Of a stretch of DNA of 64,000 nt, positions 8,641 through 17,047 are shown piece after piece. The stretch is taken from positions 3,038,001 to 3,102,000 of the forward strand of contig NC_015726.1 in the NCBI RefSeq assembly GCF_000219215.1. Reading direction: 5' to 3'. Every line of letters starts with the position of its first letter. Position 1 is the stretch's first letter. A program made the position numbers and the translations under genes. The notes below the pieces were generated by a model. It saw only the letters and a program-made list of their open reading frames with translations. It ran no database searches and had not been told where the DNA came from. This DNA is from Cupriavidus necator N-1. GTDB taxonomy: Bacteria; Pseudomonadota; Gammaproteobacteria; Burkholderiales; Burkholderiaceae.

Positions 8641-9654
8641 TCAGTCGATCTTGGCGCCGGACTGCTGCACCACCTGCGCCCAGCGGCGAATCTCGGCGTG
8701 CAGGAACTGCGCGAACTGCTCCTGCGTAAACGCCGGCGTCTCGGAGCCGTTGTTAAGCCAGACCTGCTTGAGCTCAGGCGTGTTCAGCGCCTTCTCGATC
8801 TCTGCGTACAGGCGGTCGACGATCTCCCTGGGCGTGCCCTTGGGCACCCACAACGCATACCAGGTCGACACGTCATAGTTGGGCACGCCCGCCTCGGCCG
8901 CGGTCGGCACGTTGGGGAACGCCGCCGAGCGCTTGCTCGAAGCCACCGCCAGCGCCTTGATGCGGCCCGCGCGGATATGCTGCGCCGACGAGCCCAGGCC
9001 GTCGAACATCAGGTCGACCTGGCCCGCGATCAGGTCGGACAGCGCCGGGCCCGCGCCCTTGTAGGGGATGTGGGTGATGAAGGTCTTGGTCTGGAGCTTG
9101 AACAGCTCGCCCGCCAGGTGGTGCGACGAGCCGTTGCCGGCCGAACCGTAGTTCAGCTTGCCGGGATTGGCCTTGGCGTAGGCAATCAGCTCCTGCAGCG
9201 TGTTGGCCTTGACACGGTTGGGATTGACCACCACCACTTGCGGCGGCTGCGCGATCACCGTGACCGGGATGAAGTCCTTCTCGATGTCGTAGTCCAGCTT
9301 CTTGTAGAACGACGGCGCAATCGCGTGGTGCGCGCCGCCGATAAACACCGTGTAGCCGTCCGGCGCGGCCTTGGCCGCAATGCTGGCGCCGACCGTGCCG
9401 CCGGCGCCGCCGCGGTTGTCGATCACGAATTGCTTGCCGAGCTGCTTGGACAACTGCGCGGTCAGCGGGCGCGCAAAGGCGTCGGTGCCGCCGCCGGCGG
9501 GAAACGGCACGATCACGGTGACGGGCTTGGACGGCCAGGTGTCGGCATGCGCGGCGGGCGCGGCGAGCATTGCGCCGGCGCCGAGGCCGGCCAGGCCCAG
9601 GGCCATGCCCGTTGCGCGCGCGCACGCGGCCAGGCTGAACTGACGACGATTCAT
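8641..9654 (-). CDS. Bug/TctC-type periplasmic tricarboxylate-binding receptor
   Basis: 337 residues. The N-terminus MNRRQFSLAACARATGMALG with twin Arg and a hydrophobic stretch to AAHA (about residue 38) is a Sec or Tat signal. The mature protein starts with the Bug hallmark WPSKPVTVIVPFPAGGGTDAFAR, then VIDNRGGAGGTVGA, YGSAGNGSSHHLAGELF, HIPYKGAGPALSDLIAGQVD and the GLGSSA loop. Bug proteins bind carboxylates for TctAB-type carriers, but no tctAB is visible here. It is an orphan receptor inside a malonate cluster, so malonate or another dicarboxylate is the probable ligand (inference). Confidence 0.88.
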   Translation of the reverse strand: MNRRQFSLAACARATGMALGLAGLGAGAMLAAPAAHADTWPSKPVTVIVPFPAGGGTDAFARPLTAQLSKQLGKQFVIDNRGGAGGTVGASIAAKAAPDGYTVFIGGAHHAIAPSFYKKLDYDIEKDFIPVTVIAQPPQVVVVNPNRVKANTLQELIAYAKANPGKLNYGSAGNGSSHHLAGELFKLQTKTFITHIPYKGAGPALSDLIAGQVDLMFDGLGSSAQHIRAGRIKALAVASSKRSAAFPNVPTAAEAGVPNYDVSTWYALWVPKGTPREIVDRLYAEIEKALNTPELKQVWLNNGSETPAFTQEQFAQFLHAEIRRWAQVVQQSGAKID

Positions 9655-9801
9655 GGGTTGTCTCCTCTCTCTTCTGCGGAAAGTCAATCTGATGGCCGCG
9701 CGACACCGCCGCGGCGCGAAGTTACTGCATGGGTCCCGACAAAGAAATGCGGCGCGTCGGGCGCCGCGGGTACCAGGGCCTGTGCCGTGACCGGACCAGG
9801 G

Positions 9802-11277
9802 TCACAGCAGCTTCCCGACGCTACGGCTGATGCGCGGGTTGCCGGCGCCCAGGCGTGCCAGATTGTCGTCCAGCGCCTCGGGCACGTAAAGATAGTTGAC
9901 CATCATGCCGCAGCTCTGGCTGCGGCCTTTGCGCGACAGGTCGGCGCCCCAGTTCAGCCGCTCCACGCAGGCCCCGTTGCCCAGGTGGAAGCGCGCCACC
10001 GGGTCGGCCGGCATCGACTGGTTGCGTTCGCGCACCAGGAAATGCGCGGCCAGGGTCATGGCGGTATCGCGGATCACGGTATCGGCGGCGTCCGGCACCA
10101 GCGCCTCCAGCCACCCGGCGCCGTCCGCGGGCGCCTTGTCGTGGCGCTCGCTCCAGCGCGCCAGGCGCTTGTCGCCCAGCACGCGCGCAATGGCATCGCC
10201 ATCCTGCTTGCGCAGCCAGTCGGCAAACCCGGGGATCGGCGAGAGCGTGGCGAACTGATTCACTTTTGGAAATTCACGCTGGACTTCCTCGATCACGCGC
10301 TTGAGCAGGAAGTTGCCGAAGCTCACGCCGCGCAGGCCCGCCTGCGTATTGCTGATCGAATAGAAGATGGCCCACTTGACGCGGCGCAGGTCTTCCAGCG
10401 GCGCGGCCTCATCCAGCAATGTATGGACATTGGCCGCCATCTCCGGCGCGAATGCCACCTCGACAAAGATCAGCGGCTCGCGCGGGATGCGCGGGTGGAA
10501 GAACGCATAGCAGCGGCGGTCGGAATCGAGGCGGTTGCGCAGGTCGGTCCATGAGGCGATCTCATGCACGGCCTCGTAGCGGATCAGCTTTTCCAGCAGC
10601 GATGCCGGCGAATCCCAGGTGATCGGCTGCAGTTCCAGCAGGCCCACGTCGAACCAGTTGGAGAACAGCGCCTCGAGGTCTTCGTCAAGCGGGCGCAGGC
10701 CCGGCATGCGGCGCTGCCAGCGCAGCATGTCGGCGCGCAGCTGGATCAGGAAGTGCAGGCCGCAGGCGCTGTTGCCGCGCTGGCCATGCAGCGCGGCCAG
10801 CCGCTTGAAGAAACGGATGCGTGCATTGGACAGCGCCTGGGCCAGGCCCGAAGGCCCGGCCTGCGCGCGGGCGGCGCGCGCGCCCTTGTCGCCGTCGGCC
10901 CCGGCGTCTTCACTGCCCTTGCCGCCGCTGCTGCTGGCGACTTCGGCCAGCACCGCCAGCATGCCGCGCCGGGTGGCCTCGCCGGCGGCTTCATACTCGG
11001 CCTGCCACGCCTGCGCGGCAGCATTGGCGGCGCCATCGGTCAGGCGCGCGTCGAAGCAAAGCCGCAGCTGCTCGCGCTGGCGGCGCACCGCGCGCGGCGG
11101 CAGCGGCGCCTCGCCGTCGGCCGGCGTGGCGGCGGCGGCCTTGGCGCTGGCCTTGGCGTCGCCCTCACCCTTGCGTCCCCACCAGCGGCCCAGCCGTGAC
11201 AGGAACTTGGAACCTGCCGGCTCGCTCTCGCCCAGCGGCGCACTGATCTTCTGGTCACCCGTGTCGAAGGAATTCAT
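9802..11277 (-). CDS. Malonyl-CoA decarboxylase
   Basis: 491 residues. The C-terminal GNAT-like catalytic half shows the signature segments HPRIPREPLIFVEVAF, FYSISNTQAGLRGVSFGNFL, FATLSPIPGFADWL and RFHLGNGACVERLNWGADLS. The N-terminal half is helical, after a poorly conserved, Lys/Ala-rich first 60 residues. The enzyme converts malonyl-CoA to acetyl-CoA and CO2, the second step of malonate catabolism after MatB. The ATG at 11277 has GGCAGG upstream; an in-frame ATG at 11298 is an alternative. Orthologous to MatA in rhizobial malonate operons by function and context. Confidence 0.9.
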   Translation of the reverse strand: MNSFDTGDQKISAPLGESEPAGSKFLSRLGRWWGRKGEGDAKASAKAAAATPADGEAPLPPRAVRRQREQLRLCFDARLTDGAANAAAQAWQAEYEAAGEATRRGMLAVLAEVASSSGGKGSEDAGADGDKGARAARAQAGPSGLAQALSNARIRFFKRLAALHGQRGNSACGLHFLIQLRADMLRWQRRMPGLRPLDEDLEALFSNWFDVGLLELQPITWDSPASLLEKLIRYEAVHEIASWTDLRNRLDSDRRCYAFFHPRIPREPLIFVEVAFAPEMAANVHTLLDEAAPLEDLRRVKWAIFYSISNTQAGLRGVSFGNFLLKRVIEEVQREFPKVNQFATLSPIPGFADWLRKQDGDAIARVLGDKRLARWSERHDKAPADGAGWLEALVPDAADTVIRDTAMTLAAHFLVRERNQSMPADPVARFHLGNGACVERLNWGADLSRKGRSQSCGMMVNYLYVPEALDDNLARLGAGNPRISRSVGKLL

Positions 11278-11343
11278 GCGGTACCTGCCTTGATGCATCG
11301 ATCGGAATGTGGGAAAAACATCGGACTGGGGTTGCGGCCGCGG

Positions 11344-12063
11344 CTACTCTTCGCCGCCGGCCACGCGCAGCACCGGCGGCGCGCGCACGGCCTGGGTCTC
11401 TGCCGCCCCGGCGGTGGCACCGGCATCCAGCGTCTTGAGGGCCGCGCGCTGACGCAGCAGGTGGGTCTTCATCATCGCCTCGGCGCCTTCGGGGTCGCGG
11501 GCCTTGAGCGCGGCGAACACGGACAGGTGCTCGGCGCAGGATTCCTGGATCCGGCCCGGCAGCTTCAGGCTTTTGTGGCGCGACAGCCGCAGCACCTTGC
11601 GCAGGTCGCTGATCAGGCCCGACAGCCAGCGGTTGCCGGCCAGCCGCTGGATCGATTCGTGGATCTGGAAGTTGGTTTCGTAATAGGCATCGATGTCGCC
11701 CGCCTGCGCGTAGCGCGCCAGGTCGGCATGCAGGCCGTCCAGCGCGTCCAGGTCGGCGCGGGTGGCGTTGCGCGCGGCCTCATAGGCGCAGCGCCCTTCC
11801 AGCAGTGCCATCAGCGGGAAGATCTCGTCCAGGTCATGCTCGGAAAGTTCATTGACGAAGCAGCCGCGGCGCGGCTCCAACCGCACCAGGCCTTCGGCGG
11901 CCAGCACCTTGAGCGCCTCGCGCAGCGGCGTGCGCGAGATGCCCAGCGTTTCGGCCATCGCGCTCTCGTCGATCCATGCGCCGGGCACCAGCGTATGCGC
12001 GTCGATCATGGCGCGCAGCCGGTCTGCCACTTCCAGGTACAACGCCTGCTGGACGATGCGCAT
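11344..12063 (-). CDS. GntR-family (FadR/FCD) regulator, probable malonate regulator
   Basis: 239 residues. N-terminal winged helix: WIDESAMAETLGISRTPLREALKVLAAEGLVRLEPRRG at about 30-68. The C-terminal helical FCD domain carries metal-ligand-type residues (ETNFQIHESI, and HLSVFAALKARD). The start at 12063 is preceded by GGGGGAAGC. It is the first gene of the malonate cluster and lies about 80 bp from an AT-rich perfect dyad, so autoregulation and malonate- or malonyl-CoA-responsive control of matA/matB is likely, as known for MatR. The 25 C-terminal residues are low-complexity. Confidence 0.85.
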   Translation of the reverse strand: MRIVQQALYLEVADRLRAMIDAHTLVPGAWIDESAMAETLGISRTPLREALKVLAAEGLVRLEPRRGCFVNELSEHDLDEIFPLMALLEGRCAYEAARNATRADLDALDGLHADLARYAQAGDIDAYYETNFQIHESIQRLAGNRWLSGLISDLRKVLRLSRHKSLKLPGRIQESCAEHLSVFAALKARDPEGAEAMMKTHLLRQRAALKTLDAGATAGAAETQAVRAPPVLRVAGGEE

Positions 12064-12143
12064 GCTTCCCCCAGGGTCGGATGGCGTGACCGATGCGTCC
12101 CGGCCACGATCTGGCATCGGTCAGGGTAGATGCGCCCCGTTAG

Positions 12144-12162
12144 CCATAATTTATAATTATGG
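12144..12162. promoter_or_regulatory. Dyad operator candidate for the GntR-family regulator
   Basis: CCATAATT-TAT-AATTATGG is a perfect 8-bp dyad with a 3-bp centre, conspicuously AT-rich in GC-rich surroundings. It lies 81 bp upstream of the regulator gene, where FadR/MatR-type operators are usually found. Function inferred from position and symmetry. Confidence 0.6.
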
Positions 12163-12877
12163 ATTAGGACGCGAACGATACAAGGGATTTCGATGCTGCG
12201 CTGCAAACAAGCCGGAGCGATTGGTGTCTGATGTTGACCGGCGAGGTGCGGTCTGTGAGGTGCGGCGTGGGTACGGTATGAGGTGCGGCGGGCGTTTCCA
12301 TGCCTCCCTGCAAGGAAACGCCCGCGCCTGAAAATACTGCAGCACTGCTTTTCATCGTCGGCGGGTACTTTCAAAAGTATCCACCGCGTGGGTCCATGGA
12401 TTGCCGGCGCTGGCCCTGCGCCCCCCTTTTGAAACGCGCTTGACGCGCGGATTTTCCCGTCGCCCTGGCTGTACGTGAAATGCCGGCAAGTGTGGCCTCT
12501 CAGCCGTCACTCCCTCCCTGGCACTTCCGTTGGCGGCTGTGGCGTGCCGCTCATCTTTGTAACAATCAAGATAGCGATTTACGTGCCAGCGGGACTAAGT
12601 CCCTGATTTCATTGGCAACACGCATTCGGAAGTTGTTACAGAATACGTCTAGTGTAACAGAATGTTTCTAGAGTGTTACGAGGGTTTTCCCACATTTTTT
12701 ATACGCCTGCCCGCCTGGCGGCAATGGCATATGCAGATTGTGCCGTGGTCGCTATTTATCAGTGCGAGAATGTGAGCGCATCGCCGCAAATGCCCGATCT
12801 AAAGTGGTTGCATTCCTGAAACTGCGGTCAAGGCCGCAATCCTGACTGTCGCTTTCCACACACACTGGAGCCCCGCC
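12163..12877. other. 0.7-kb non-coding region with phased TGTTAC/GTAACA half-sites
   Basis: No convincing gene was found. The right part (from about 12,550) is AT-rich and holds GTAACA at 12559-12564, TGTTACA at 12634-12640, TGTAACA at 12653-12659 and TGTTAC at 12674-12679. The last three have centres about 19-20 bp apart, i.e. on one helical face. A short TACTTT-CA-AAAGTA palindrome is at 12366-12379. This looks like a regulatory region for the DUF898 gene or the malonate cluster. Confidence 0.5.
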
Positions 12878-13972
12878 ATGCAAGCTGGCAGCGATTTCAC
12901 CCTGGCCGGCACTCCGGCAAACGAAGCGCCGGTGCCTGCCGAGCCGCGCTACGCCGTGCCGCGCCCGCTGGGCCTGTCCTTTACCGGATCGGGTTCGGAG
13001 TACTTCCGTATCTGGATCGTCAATGCACTGCTGACCATCGTCACCTTCGGCATCTATTCGGCCTGGGCCAAGGTGCGCACGCTGCAGTATTTCTATCGCA
13101 ACACGCGGCTCGACGGCGCGAGTTTTGACTACCACGGCAAGCCGTCCGCGATCCTGAAGGGCCGCGCCATCGTGTTCGCGCTGGTGTTCGCCTTCCAGCT
13201 CGCCTCGACGGTCTCGCCCTTCCTTGCGCTGGCGATGCTGGTGGCGCTGCTGGCGGTGTTCCCCCTGTTGCTGGTGCGCTCGTTGCGTTTCCGCATGGCA
13301 AATTCCAGCTACCGCGGCCTGCGCTTCGCCTTCACCGGCGGCGATGCCGAGGCCTACAAGGTGTTCGTGCTGTGGCCGCTGGCCGCGGTGGCCACGCTGG
13401 GCCTGCTGGGGCCGCTGGCGCACCAGCGCTTCAAGCGCTACCAGCACAACCACACCCGCTTCGGCACCGCACCGTTTGCCTTCCACGCCGGCGCGGGCGA
13501 TTTCTACGGCGTTTACCTGCGTGCCTTCGGCATGATGGTCGCGCTGGTGGCGGCCGCGGCGCTGGCCGGATTCGCGCTGGGCGCGACCGCGTCGGGCAAG
13601 GCGGGCGTGGTGCTGTCGTTCAGCATCGGCGTGGGCGGCTTCTACCTGGCGCTGCTGGCCGTCAGCCCTTACGTGATGGCGCGCTTGCAGAATGTCGTGT
13701 GGAGCCACACCACGCTGGCGCCGCATGCGTTCCGCAGCGAGGTGGGGGCCGGCCGCATGGTCTTTATCTTCGTCACCAACCTGATCGCCATCGCGCTGAC
13801 GCTGGGCCTGTACCTGCCGTTCGCGCGGGTGCGTTCGGCGCGCTACCGGCTCGAATGCGTAACCATGCTGGCGGCGGGCCCGCTCGACACCTTCGTGGCC
13901 GGCGAGGCGCAGCAAGTGGGTGCACTGGGCGATGCGGCGGTAGACTGGTACGACATCGACATCGCGCTCTGA
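12878..13972 (+). CDS. DUF898 (YjgN-type) inner-membrane protein
   Basis: 364 residues. The DUF898 hallmarks are FTGSGSEYFRIWIVNALLTIVTFGIYSAWAKVRTLQYFYRNT at about 35-77 and RMVFIFVTNLIAIALTLGLYLPFARVRSARY near the C-terminus, a repeated 'WAKVR / FARVR' membrane module. About six further hydrophobic segments lie between them. Molecular function is unknown. It is followed 29 bp later by an M48 protease with its own membrane anchor, a pairing seen in other proteobacteria that suggests a shared envelope quality-control role (inference). Confidence 0.85.
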   Translation: MQAGSDFTLAGTPANEAPVPAEPRYAVPRPLGLSFTGSGSEYFRIWIVNALLTIVTFGIYSAWAKVRTLQYFYRNTRLDGASFDYHGKPSAILKGRAIVFALVFAFQLASTVSPFLALAMLVALLAVFPLLLVRSLRFRMANSSYRGLRFAFTGGDAEAYKVFVLWPLAAVATLGLLGPLAHQRFKRYQHNHTRFGTAPFAFHAGAGDFYGVYLRAFGMMVALVAAAALAGFALGATASGKAGVVLSFSIGVGGFYLALLAVSPYVMARLQNVVWSHTTLAPHAFRSEVGAGRMVFIFVTNLIAIALTLGLYLPFARVRSARYRLECVTMLAAGPLDTFVAGEAQQVGALGDAAVDWYDIDIAL

Positions 13973-14001
13973 GCACGCCGTGCGCTGACCCGGCCCGCAC
14001 C

Positions 14002-15021
14002 ATGATCCCTGCCACCTTCTTCGACGGCCGCTCGTCGCGCGCGCATCCGGCCACGCTGGCCGTTGAGGCGCAGCAGGCCGTGCTGCGCGACGACTCCGGC
14101 GCCGAGCTGCGGCGCGCGCCGCTGTCGGACGTGCGCGTGTCCGAGCGCGTGCGTCGCGCGCCGCGGCTGGTCACCTTTGCCGACGGCGCCTTCTGCGAGA
14201 TCACCGACCACGCCGCCTTCGACCACATGCTGGCCGCGACCGGCCATCGCGACAGCCTGGTGGCGCGCGCGCAGAACAGCTGGCGCCTGGCCGGCCTGGC
14301 CGTGGCGGCACTGGTGGCGGTGCTGGTGCTGGGCTATTACGTGCTGCTGCCGTGGGGCGCCGGCATGATGGCGCGCGCGGTGCCGCCCGAGGTGGAGGCC
14401 CATCTCGGCAAGCTGACGCTGGCGAGCCTGGACAACGGCATGGTCAAGCCGACGCAGCTGCCGCCCGCGGAGCAGCAACGCATCCGCTCGGGCTTCGCGG
14501 CGCTGAAGCGGCCGCGCGATGCCGGCCACGATTACCAGATCCTGTTCCGCCAGGGCGGCGAGATCGGCGCCAATGCGCTGGCGCTGCCGGGCGGCACCAT
14601 CGTGGTCACCGACGAGCTGGTCGGCCTTGCCGGCACCGGCCCTGGCATGATGGGCGTTCTGGCCCACGAAGCCGGCCATGTCGCCAACCGGCACGGCTTG
14701 CAGCAGGTGATCCAGGGGTCGGCGCTGGCCGCGCTGTCGGCCTACCTGTTCGGGGATATCTCGACGGTGCTGGCCGGGGTGCCGGCCGCGATCCTGACAC
14801 TGCGCTATTCACGCGACCACGAGCGCGAGGCCGACGCCTTTGCGATCGAGGTCATGCAGCGCAACGGCCTGCCGCCCGCGGCGCTGGCCGATGTGCTGGT
14901 CAGGCTGGACCACCGGCGCGGTGCGGCGTCGGACGCCGAACCGGAACGCGGCCAGGACTTCATGTCGACCCACCCGCAAACGCAGGCGCGCATCGACGCC
15001 TTGCGCCGCGCCGGCAAATAG
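14002..15021 (+). CDS. Membrane-anchored M48 family metallopeptidase
   Basis: 339 residues. An N-terminal soluble region of about 90 residues is followed by a membrane segment (LAGLAVAALVAVLVLGYYVLL) and a peptidase domain. The zinc motif HEAGH is at 222-226, and the third ligand lies in SRDHEREADAFAIEVM downstream. C-terminal STHPQTQARIDALR is the conserved M48 tail. Related to the Oma1/HtpX group of membrane proteases. It is probably cotranscribed with the DUF898 gene 29 bp upstream. The substrate is unknown; the N-terminal region resembles no domain I recognise. Confidence 0.88.
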   Translation: MIPATFFDGRSSRAHPATLAVEAQQAVLRDDSGAELRRAPLSDVRVSERVRRAPRLVTFADGAFCEITDHAAFDHMLAATGHRDSLVARAQNSWRLAGLAVAALVAVLVLGYYVLLPWGAGMMARAVPPEVEAHLGKLTLASLDNGMVKPTQLPPAEQQRIRSGFAALKRPRDAGHDYQILFRQGGEIGANALALPGGTIVVTDELVGLAGTGPGMMGVLAHEAGHVANRHGLQQVIQGSALAALSAYLFGDISTVLAGVPAAILTLRYSRDHEREADAFAIEVMQRNGLPPAALADVLVRLDHRRGAASDAEPERGQDFMSTHPQTQARIDALRRAGK

Positions 15022-15047
15022 CGCGGACCGGAACTTAGAACCCGTTC

Positions 15048-15866
15048 TCAGGCCGCCGGCTGCGATGCGCCGGCGCCGGGCTGGCGCCGGTAGGCCCAGA
15101 CCACCATGGCGATGCCGGCCAGGATCATCGGCAGGCTCAGCCACTGGCCCATCGACAGCTTCAGCGCCAGCAGGCCCAGGAAGTTGTCGGGCTCGCGCGC
15201 GAATTCCGCAGCAAAGCGGAAGGCACCATAGCCGATCAGGAATACCCCCGACACCGCGCCCATCGGCCGCGGCTTGCGCGCGAACAGCCACAGGATGATG
15301 AACAGCGCCACGCCCTCGCCGGCAAACTGGTACAGCTGCGACGGATGGCGCGGGATGTTGTCGCCCGCCTGCGGGAAGATCATGCCCCACGGCAGGTCGG
15401 TGGCGCGGCCCCACAGCTCGCCGTTGATGAAGTTGCCGATGCGCCCGGCGGCCAGCCCGCAGGGGATCATCGGCGCGATGAAGTCGGTCACCTCCATCCA
15501 GTGGCGCCGGCGCAGCTTGCCGAACAGCCACATCGCCACGATCACGCCCAGGAAGCCACCATGGAAGGCCATGCCGCCTTCCCACACCTTGAGGATCTCG
15601 AGCGGATGGGCCAGGTAGTACGACGGCTTGTAGAACAGCACATAGCCCAGCCTCCCGCCCAGGATCACGCCCAGCACGCCGAAGAACAGCATGTCGTCCA
15701 GGTCGCGCGTGGTCCAGCCCTTGGCCGCGATATGCGGCTGGCGGATGCGCAGGCGCCCGAAGCCCAGGAACATGATGAACCCGGCCAGGTACATCAGCCC
15801 GTACCAGCGGATGGCAAGCGGGCCCAGGTGGATGGCAACCGGGTCGAACTGGGGATGAATCAGCAT
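15048..15866 (-). CDS. lgt: Prolipoprotein diacylglyceryl transferase
   Basis: 272 residues, seven hydrophobic segments. Starts [26 protein letters not shown], typical of Lgt. It carries MAFHGGFLG with the essential His at 102 and the Lgt signature [14 protein letters not shown] at 141-154. Transfers diacylglycerol from phosphatidylglycerol to the lipobox cysteine of prelipoproteins in the inner membrane, the first step of lipoprotein maturation. Convergent with the M48 protease gene. Confidence 0.97.
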   Translation of the reverse strand: MLIHPQFDPVAIHLGPLAIRWYGLMYLAGFIMFLGFGRLRIRQPHIAAKGWTTRDLDDMLFFGVLGVILGGRLGYVLFYKPSYYLAHPLEILKVWEGGMAFHGGFLGVIVAMWLFGKLRRRHWMEVTDFIAPMIPCGLAAGRIGNFINGELWGRATDLPWGMIFPQAGDNIPRHPSQLYQFAGEGVALFIILWLFARKPRPMGAVSGVFLIGYGAFRFAAEFAREPDNFLGLLALKLSMGQWLSLPMILAGIAMVVWAYRRQPGAGASQPAA

Positions 15867-15938
15867 GTTGGCGTGAATGGAGGTTGTAAAGGCCGCGGCC
15901 TGCGTCTTGTCAGTGGCCTCGGTGACATTGGTGACGTG

Positions 15939-16883
15939 TCAGCGAGGGGCGGGCCCGGCTGCGCCCGCTTCTTGCGCGAGCGCGGTCGCAATATCGATGA
16001 ACGAGCGCAGCACCGGCGCCACGCCGGCGGACGCGCCGTCGCGCCAGACCAGCCCGGTCTCGATCTGCGGGCCGGTCTCGCGCAGCGCCAGGTACGACAC
16101 CCCGGTGCGGCGAAGGTTGCACAGCGACGCCGGCACCAGCGCCACGCCCATGCCCGCCGACACCAGGCTGACGATAGTCTGCATCTGGATGGCTTCCTGC
16201 GCGATCACGGGCACCAGGCCCTCGCGCGCATAGTAGCCCGTAATGATGTCATAAAACGCCGGCGCGCTTCGGCGCGGGAAGATGATCAGCGGTTCATGGG
16301 CGGCCTCGCGCAGCGAGACCGTATTGTCGCCCGCCAGCACCCCGCCCGACGGCCGCCAGCCGTCGGGCACGGCCAGCACCAGCGGCTCGCTCACCAGCGG
16401 CATGTAGGCCAGCCCGTGCGGCATGGCCGGCAGCTGCGGCCGGATCACCAGGCCGGCATCGATCGCCCCCTCCATCAACGCTTCGAGCTGCACGTCGCTG
16501 GTGGCTTCGCGCAGCTGCAGCTGCACCTCCGGGTGGCGGGCGCGAAAGCGCCGCAACAGGTCGGGCAGGATGCCGTAGTCGGCGGTGCTGACAAAGGCCA
16601 GCGACAGCGAGCCCAGCTCGCCGCGCGCCAGCCGCTGCGCCAGCCCGGGCAGCGCCGCGGCATCGGCCAGCACGCGCCGCACCTCGGGCAGCCACTGCTG
16701 GCCGGCCGGCGTCAGCGCCACCGAGCGCCGCGTGCGCACGAACAGCTGCACGCCGATTTCCTCTTCCAGCGCCTGGATCTGCTGCGACAAGGGCGGCTGC
16801 GTCATCGACAGGCGCCCTGCCGCGCGGCCGAAATGCAACTCTTCCGCCACTGTGACGAAGTAACGCAGCTGACGCAGGTCCAA
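15939..16883 (-). CDS. LysR-family transcriptional regulator divergent from ilvD
   Basis: 314 residues. The winged-helix N-terminus DLRQLRYFVTVAEELHFGRAAGRLSMTQPPLSQQIQALEEEIG at 2-44 is typical LysR, followed by a two-lobed effector domain. No ATG fits the family N-terminus; a TTG at 16883, four bases after a perfect AGGAGG, is the natural start. It is divergently arranged with ilvD across about 165 bp that holds a LysR-like dyad. Control of ilvD or of itself is a positional inference; the ligand is unknown. Confidence 0.88.
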   Translation of the reverse strand: MDLRQLRYFVTVAEELHFGRAAGRLSMTQPPLSQQIQALEEEIGVQLFVRTRRSVALTPAGQQWLPEVRRVLADAAALPGLAQRLARGELGSLSLAFVSTADYGILPDLLRRFRARHPEVQLQLREATSDVQLEALMEGAIDAGLVIRPQLPAMPHGLAYMPLVSEPLVLAVPDGWRPSGGVLAGDNTVSLREAAHEPLIIFPRRSAPAFYDIITGYYAREGLVPVIAQEAIQMQTIVSLVSAGMGVALVPASLCNLRRTGVSYLALRETGPQIETGLVWRDGASAGVAPVLRSFIDIATALAQEAGAAGPAPR

Positions 16884-16918
16884 ACGCCCTCCTGATATGT
16901 TTTTCGACTCAATAAAGG

Positions 16919-16935
16919 TCAAATAATATATTTGA
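16919..16935. promoter_or_regulatory. LysR-type operator candidate between the lysR gene and ilvD
   Basis: TCAAAT-AATAT-ATTTGA is a 6-bp dyad with a 5-bp AT centre, matching the T-N11-A form of LysR-type binding sites. It lies 36-52 bp upstream of the LysR start codon. TTGACA at 16932-16937 with a weak CATTCT 16 bp later could be the ilvD promoter, so the regulator would overlap its -35 element. Confidence 0.5.
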
Positions 16936-17047
16936 CACTCCAAAACGCAAGCGTCATTCTTTGGCCCACAACATCGCCGCCATGCGTTCGTGCAGCCTTC
17001 GGGCGCGGTGCGGAGCGGCACTGAAGACCCCCCGGAGATTCCCCACC

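Noticed and set aside
12480..12671. 63-codon frame in the 12.2-12.9 kb intergenic region
   Set aside because: No ribosome-binding site, no similarity to anything recognisable, and it runs through the phased TGTTAC sites.
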